From contig NC_092326.1 in assembly GCF_036785885.1 (NCBI RefSeq), positions 4,774,001 through 4,838,000 of the forward strand: a stretch of DNA of 64,000 nt. The letters run 5' to 3'. Of the stretch, positions 58,595-64,000 are shown piece by piece (the stretch's first letter is position 1; every line of letters begins with the position of its first letter). A model generated the notes under the pieces. The model ran no database searches. It saw only the letters and a program-made list of their open reading frames with translations, and was not told where the DNA came from. This stretch comes from Coffea arabica (lineage: Eukaryota; Streptophyta; Magnoliopsida; Gentianales; Rubiaceae). The position numbers and the translations under genes are program-made.

Positions 58595-60067
58595 TTCACA
58601 TTATGTGTATGTACGTGATAGTATGTAAGGGCCAATAATTAATTGCAAATTTAAACAATAAGCTAACTTCTATAAATTTATGACCATGTAAGCATACACA
58701 AGTATTATGGGATACCTTACAACAAGTGTACCTTCTTGATGTTGTCAAGCCATCCTAGTCCTTGTTCAAGTAGTCTTTTTGGATGTTGAAGCTCATGACA
58801 AAACCATATGTATTGTAAAATTTATAAGCCTCATCTTCTGCATCAAACCCCATTCCTGTTTTAGGAATCCCATCCTCTGTCAACTTGTTGCTATCAACAA
58901 CTGCATTTTCTGTCAATTACCACGTGTACATCAGTCATCACAATGTGAACCATTGCACTTACTCATTTCATCAACAAAAAGATTGCACATAAGTCATTAA
59001 TTATGTACACGTTTGGCCCATTTCAACACATACACACTGCGATGAAGTCAACATAATTACTAACAATCTGTATAGCAATTTTAATATCATATTATGTGCC
59101 ATGTAGACAACATTACCGATGAACCAACACCCAATTGCAAATTCAAAGAAACAACTAAGTTATGTAAATTTCTCGCCATGCGGTTATAAATTTTGATAGA
59201 CATGTACTTATCAACTACCCTGATAGTTTTTGCTACGCAAGCCACCCCACTCAACCTCTTTTAGCCAAGATATATGTATACTATGCAACCAGATTTTAAA
59301 AGGTGAGAACTTTAATTCATCAATTGAGTCAAATTTACAAACACTTGGCATGCATAAGTTCCCTGTGCATACGTTCTTTAAGTTGGCTCTCAATGTATTT
59401 AATTTATGCTACCTATATGATTTCCTTGTTTAGGAGTTTTCGCCAGAATTTCAATTTTATTATTCATGTCACACTGTCTTAAACGAGTTGTACAAACAAA
59501 ATCATGCAAGTAAATTCATCCCTCTTCTGTCGCAAAACAAGTCAAATAGTGCAATGAGTTTGCAATATTCTTACCTTTGGGGTTTAGTCCAATTCGATTG
59601 AGTCTATCCCTGCTTTAGATCTCACCAACTTCCGTTTTGTTGCAGCCTTCATGAAAAATTTTTGTCCCGCAACAGTTACTTCTGCAACACTATACACTTT
59701 CTCCAAAAACCTCTCATCTGAAACTTCCCAATTTGGGGTAGGGATATTATTTTGCTGATACTCTGGAATTGTGAATGAATGTTCACAAGATATGTTTTTG
59801 GAGGGAGACCAAAATTCTATTTCATTTGAAAATTTCAGATGAAGAGTCGTGCCTCATTAATTTGAGCGGGAATTTTTGGAACGGAACAGCTGAGGTATTT
59901 TAACGGAACCCGTTAGCCCCTCAGATGTTTTTTTATTTCTTTTCCTACTCACTCACTAAAACAACGTCGTTTTCCTTTGCTGTTGCTCCCATTATACGTG
60001 GCCTATTGCAGTCCTCTAATTTTTTTTTGTGAGAGGACCGCTCAGGGACCGTCCCTGCCCCGTATCC
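58595..60067 (-). repeat. Right terminal arm of the foldback element
   Basis: From about 59310 to 60067 it mirrors 48070-48830 closely, including the hypothetical frame at 48350. Between 58780 and 59300 the arms differ: the right arm keeps the FAR1 exon start and about 400 bp absent on the left. Confidence 0.78.
58716..58900 (-). pseudogene. FAR1-type DNA-binding exon of a Mutator-like transposase
   Basis: Minus-strand exon between an AG acceptor (58901-58903) and a GT donor (58715-58711). It reads DGIPKTGMGFDAEDEAYKFY, then NTYGFVMSFNIQKDYLNKD, stop, then DGLTTSRRYTCCK. This is the FAR1 zinc-finger DNA-binding domain shared by FHY3/FAR1 proteins and MULE transposases. One in-frame TAG near 58755 breaks it. 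It identifies the foldback element as FAR1-class MULE. Confidence 0.72.
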
Positions 60068-60100
60068 CTGATTCAATGCATCTGCCACTTCAAAGGAAAC

Positions 60101-60415
60101 CTGCTATGTACGTTTTAGCAGCTGTTAGGAAAAGAAAGCAGCACTACTATATATCTGCATAATGATTTTACATATTTTTATTTCTTACTTCTCTTTCTAG
60201 CATTGTGGTGGCTTTTACTTGGAATTTGGAAGAAAGTTCCGAGTCATTCTACAAATTTTATTTGAAATGTGACTTGATCTGAATTTAAAACTTGGATAAT
60301 CAATAATATATGGTTAATCTTCTTTATACTGACATGCATAATAATTAATTTGAATTTGAATTTGAAATTTATGTGTTGCATTTGTGGGAAACATCTAAAT
60401 CTAATAGTGTATAAA
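60101..60415 (-). other. Methyltransferase intron remnant
   Basis: Lies upstream of the exon at 60100 on the minus strand, beginning with a CAG acceptor (60101-60103). AT-rich. No further methyltransferase exon is visible before the Helitron-like elements. Confidence 0.5.
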
Positions 60416-62298
60416 TCATATATATATATATATATATATAATAAAGTCGTATCCTCATTCTTATCCCTTTATGTTTTCTCTTTCCTATGTGGCTTAACGA
60501 GACGGCAAATAGTTTCCCACGTGGCTTGTTCTTTTTTTGTTTAGATATATATCAATTCTTATTTCCTATAAGAATTCTTAATATTATATTATTCTTATTT
60601 CCTACCCAAAAAAGGAATTGAAGATAAATAAAAGAGACATAAATATCTTTATTAGATATATCTCCAAATTCATGCCAATGTGTAGTGCATAGGAACCGAA
60701 GTAAATAAGAATTGTTATCACTACAAAAAGTAGAAAAGTAACTAATTTCAAAAGGAACCATTAATAACAGAGTCAATATCTGATGTTGGAAATAGGATTC
60801 TTAATAAATTTTATTATTAAGTGCGTTATCAAAACATAGTGCATAGCACGAAATTTGTGGAAAAGAAAAAGTTAATTGAATCCAATTAACTATATGTATT
60901 TGACCCATACGGTCAAATATAAATTCCTATTTGAGCACGGGTTTGTAAATTCCTATAACCCCATTCGTTGTTAATTAAAACATGCAGGTTATACTCATTG
61001 CTAGGTTATAGGATTCATAATACATCTCTACTCAGATGGTAGGGAGTATTTAGTGTGTGGACCCACACCATAGGAGTCCATGTACTTAAAGGATGCGATA
61101 TAGTTGAGGTGGTCTTTCAAGGTAGGTAAAATCTGTCTTGAGAACGCACTTTTATTTCCTATAAGAATTCTTACTATTATAGGATTCTTATTTCCTACCC
61201 AAAGTTACGTACTTTAAACAACTTAAATCAAGATAAATCTATTTTTAATGTTCTTATCAATATCTCTTTATATTCTTATTAATTTTTATTTCTTATGCCT
61301 ACACTACATATAGCCTCTAATATATTGATTTCAAGTATCAAATTCATGGTTAGGTATTTTCAGTGCAAGCGGTTGACACATTAAAGTATCGATTTTGGGT
61401 TTCCACTTCTCTTGATTATCTGGTACATCTTTTTTCAATACATATTTTTTTTAAAAAAAAAGCATGTTGATCTTCAATTGTAAAAGTTTAGTAACGTTTT
61501 TTGAATTTTTTTATTTTTTTATGAACACATAGGATTAGTAATAAATTTCTCTTATATTTCATATATTATATCTCACATAATATTTTTGCCTTTAATTTTG
61601 ATAAATCATTATCAGATTGGTGGAACTGACAACCAATACCAATCTGAAACATCTTCTTCCTAGATCCCGATTAGTATAACAGATAATTCTAATCAACAAC
61701 ATTTCAATACACTTCATATGAATCATTCATCAGAGGGTTTAACAAAAATCACAGAGGAAGGGAATGCTCATAAAAAGATTTACATGAGAAAGTAGATTTA
61801 ATATACTATTTTACTTTCTTAAATTATAATCTTTACGTATTATTATACACAACCTTGAATGCGATAAATCATTTATTTTTTTATACTTAATTATCCTACT
61901 TTGCTATCATGCGGTGATAATGAAAAATCAGTAAATGCTGATTTGCACGGACAAATCGAGGAAAATGTTCACACAGAAGAAAAACAAAAATAAATTTCTG
62001 AAGAGTAGAATATTATTTGATACTATTTACTGCACTTTTTATTTATTTTCAAGTTTTTGAATGTTATGGTATTGTCGAATGTTATTTTTTCATTTTTGAA
62101 TTATTATTTACTGAATTAGATGTTCAAATTTATATTATAAAAATACTTTATATTACAATGTGCATATAGTAATATACTTAAGAAAGGTTATAATAAAATA
62201 TACATTAAGTTTGTATTTCATATCAATATTTTTATAAAATTGATAAATAGTTTATTATTTTTCGAAGATTCCCGTTCAACGAACGGGTACAAAACTAA
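60416..62298 (+). mobile_element. Helitron-like element no. 1
   Basis: Starts A|TCATATATA..AATAAAG and ends with the hairpin CCCGTTCAACGAACGGG (62271-62287), then TACAAAACTAA|T. This matches plant Helitrons: 5' TC, a 3' hairpin just before CTRR, and insertion between A and T. The last 260 bp align with the end of the next element. No Rep/helicase, so it is non-autonomous. It holds a 52-bp direct repeat pair (60557-60608 and 61149-61201). Confidence 0.75.
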
Positions 62299-62753
62299 TA
62301 TATATAATAAAGTCGTATTCTCATTCTTATCTTTTTATTTTGTCTCTTTCCTACGTGGTTGAACGGTAGGGCAAGTAGGTGCAACGCGCTTTATGAGTTA
62401 ACTCCCTAATAACCTACGCTATTCCATCCCTCTTTTTTCTCTTGCCTTTACAATTCTAGATAATCCTTCCATAATTATCTCTTCCATTCTTTCACCTTTT
62501 TTTTTTCCTTAACCTAATCGTCAAGCCTAAATTTCCTGGGGATTAGTATAAATAATTTTGAATTATGTTTTTAACTCTCTCTCATCTTCAACTCAAAAGT
62601 TCAAAATATCAATTCAAATATTAGATTATCTTTATCAAATTATTGCTATCACAGATACTCTACATTTTTGCTCATATATATGATTCTCAATCTATTACTC
62701 ATCACTTTATCAAGTAGTAAAAATGTTTACACCTTTCCACCAATTTTTTTGGA

Positions 62754-62788
<35 letters not shown>

Positions 62789-63833
62789 CAATGCAAGGAC
62801 TGGATTTGGAACTTCGTTTTTATTCCCTTCAATGCAAGGACTGCATTTGGACTTTGTTTATACTCGCTGTATGTGGTCTGTAATTTCCCACACCTTCTTC
62901 ATAGTTAGGTCATTGAATTTGAATTTTCTAAGTAAGTCTTCAAAAGTTACAGTTTCATTTTTATTTCTGGCAAGGTTTTTGTAATTAATTTGTTATTTCA
63001 ATTTATGGATTCACTCTTCAATTCAAGTAGAACACATATTGCTTTTTGGTTAGTGATTTAAAAGTGCCCTTTTAAACTATGTGTTTTTACACGATTTTTT
63101 TAATTGCCTTTGACAGTTTATTAATTGTCTTCAACAATGTACTAATTTTTTTTCTAGGTTTCTGGGCTTAAAAAAATTTTGTGCAGTTTTCAATATTTTT
63201 TTTTAGACTTTGGTAAAAAGCTTCTAAAAAACAAAAAGGTGTCATTGATTACATAAATGGCAAGGCATCAAGTTCATTGTCATATAGTAGTTCACGTCAT
63301 GCAATATACATCAGACTATTTAGATTTTTTATGTTTTTGACTTAAGAGCAAAATACATCTTATGTTTTCGTTTTGCTTCTATTAGCCTTGAACAGATTTA
63401 GAAGGTTGTTGTGTTCCTATGACTTGATTGATTCTGAATTCTGATCTTTTATTAATACTTCATTCGGCTTCTTTTCTTTTCACATTAACCTTTAAGCCAT
63501 TTATATTAAGTACCAAAATTGATGTTTTGGTAATGGATTGGCTATTCTTTTGTTTACAGAAGATCAACCAAGATTTGATCTTGCCTATTTTCAAATTTTT
63601 GATTGTTATCATATCGTCGAATGTTTTTTTTTTAATTATTAATCACTAAAATAGATGTTTAAATTTGCATTATAAGACTATTTTTGAATAACAATGTGCA
63701 CATAGTAATGTATTTAAGAAATGTTATAATAGATTATACAATAAATTTGTATATTATGCAAATATTTTTATGAACTACACTAAATAATTTGTTATTTTAA
63801 ACAATTCCTATCAACGAATGGATACAAAACTAG
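62299..63833 (+). mobile_element. Helitron-like element no. 2
   Basis: Starts with TATATATAATAAAGTCGTAT directly after the first element (the TC is not seen). It ends CTATCAACGAATGGATACAA followed by AACTAG|T (63833), a decayed version of the same hairpin and CTRR end. The start and end segments match element no. 1. Contains poly-T (62758-62784) and a 36-bp-spaced duplication of TTCAATGCAAGGACTG (62798 and 62829). No ORF of note. Confidence 0.62.
62758..62784. repeat. Poly-T run (27)
   Basis: Uninterrupted T27 inside Helitron-like element no. 2. Confidence 0.9.
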
Positions 63834-63865
63834 TTATTAGTTGGTGCATAGAAGATTAATTCTAC

Positions 63866-64000
63866 ATACATACATACATATACATATACATACATATATG
63901 TATGTATATATGCATGTATATGTGCATGTGTGTGCGAGTTGTGTGTGTGTGTGTGTGTGTATGTATATGTTTATGTACATGTATATATATGTATGTATAT
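63866..64000. repeat. Microsatellite (TACA/TATG/TG)n
   Basis: Alternating purine-pyrimidine tract made of ACAT, TATG and (TG)n blocks, partly self-complementary, running to the window end. Confidence 0.92.

Larger units (their letters stand above)
48070..60067. mobile_element. 12-kb foldback Mutator-like element
   Basis: Ends read GGATACGGGGCAGGGAC on both strands, flanked by a perfect 10-bp repeat CTGATTCAAT (48060-48069 and 60068-60077). Apart from two nested transposons, the left half (48070-51216 plus 53778-about 53835) is mirrored by the right half (about 54530-60067), leaving a loop of roughly 0.7 kb. The TSD length, long TIRs and a FAR1-type DNA-binding exon indicate a Mutator-like element of the FAR1 class. 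Arm homology is broken by local deletions and a duplication in the right arm (54890-55940 versus 55950-56313 plus 58595-58715). No intact transposase. Confidence 0.82.
47037..60100 (-). pseudogene. Gamma-tocopherol-methyltransferase-like gene, disrupted
   Basis: Minus-strand exons: 60100-60068 (VSFEVADALNQ), then after the 12-kb insertion 48069-47988 (PFADGSFDLIWCIECADH...) with a duplicate at 47922-47841, then 47678-47478 (FVHELNRVAAPGATIILL, TWCHRDLSP, to CSFQ), 47365-47260 (EIKYADWSPHVAPHYAEM...) and 47143-47037 (GWRQMGIKFLMMP... ending CQKPQ, stop). GT/AG sites fit and phases join. This is the C-terminal half of a SAM-dependent methyltransferase of the gamma-tocopherol/indole-alkaloid N-methyltransferase family. 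The SAM-binding motif exons are not in the window. Insertion plus exon duplication should abolish function. Confidence 0.85.

Noticed and set aside
59230..59433. 67-codon plus-strand frame resembling the mirrored minus-strand frame at 48704-48928
   Set aside because: Same inverted-repeat DNA read twice; AT-rich and without domain, so arm symmetry explains the match.

Overview
The window looks like nuclear DNA of a flowering plant, in a gene-poor, repeat-dense region. The evidence is the spliced gene remnants, the plant LTR-retrotransposon lineages (Athila and chromovirus Ty3/gypsy, Ty1/copia), long-TIR Mutator-like elements and Helitron ends. The only host-gene remnants recognised are fragments of a gamma-tocopherol-methyltransferase-like gene and one captured exon of an RNA polymerase III subunit. 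That methyltransferase family is expanded in Gentianales, and a gag-only LTR element of the type found here was described in coffee, so an asterid such as Rubiaceae is a weak inference only.

Layout. (1) 1-16238, minus strand: an old Athila-type element whose 5' LTR lies at 14779-16238 and whose 3' LTR would lie left of the window. Its gag is split by a complete but dead chromovirus (Tekay/Del-like) on the plus strand at 2491-14312. (2) 17167-18307: a palindromic, Mutator-like non-autonomous element. (3) 18540-43035: an inverted-repeat unit split by a copia element (18791-42653, TSD CACTT). The copia element carries a second Athila element (22447-38880, TSD GTGCT) and an Athila solo LTR (40192-41486, TSD ACATG). 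The second Athila carries a young gag-only LTR element (29605-33425) with an intact 487-codon ORF. (4) 43036-46200: a segmental duplication that includes an uninterrupted copy of the inverted-repeat unit, plus small MITEs. (5) 47037-60100, minus strand: the methyltransferase pseudogene, with an exon split by a 12-kb foldback Mutator-like element (48070-60067, 10-bp TSD). One arm of the foldback holds a PIF/Harbinger-like element carrying an exon of Pol III subunit C11/RPC10. The other arm holds a 2.3-kb MULE with three in-phase exons. (6) 60416-63833: two adjacent Helitron-like elements, then a microsatellite at the window end.

How it fits together: nearly every boundary is supported by terminal repeats plus target-site duplications, so the order of insertions can be read. 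Three insertions can also be checked against unoccupied sister sequences within the window: the copia insertion, the PIF-like insertion and the inner MULE. The only long intact coding frame is the gag of the young LTR element. The most unusual signals are the foldback MULE with gene fragments in both arms, four hairpins with changing stems in the copia leader, and clustered CGGACGTCCG palindromes in the young LTRs.

Limits: everything was read by eye. Percent identities, ages and family names need alignment, and splice sites are judged only from GT/AG and flanking sequence.
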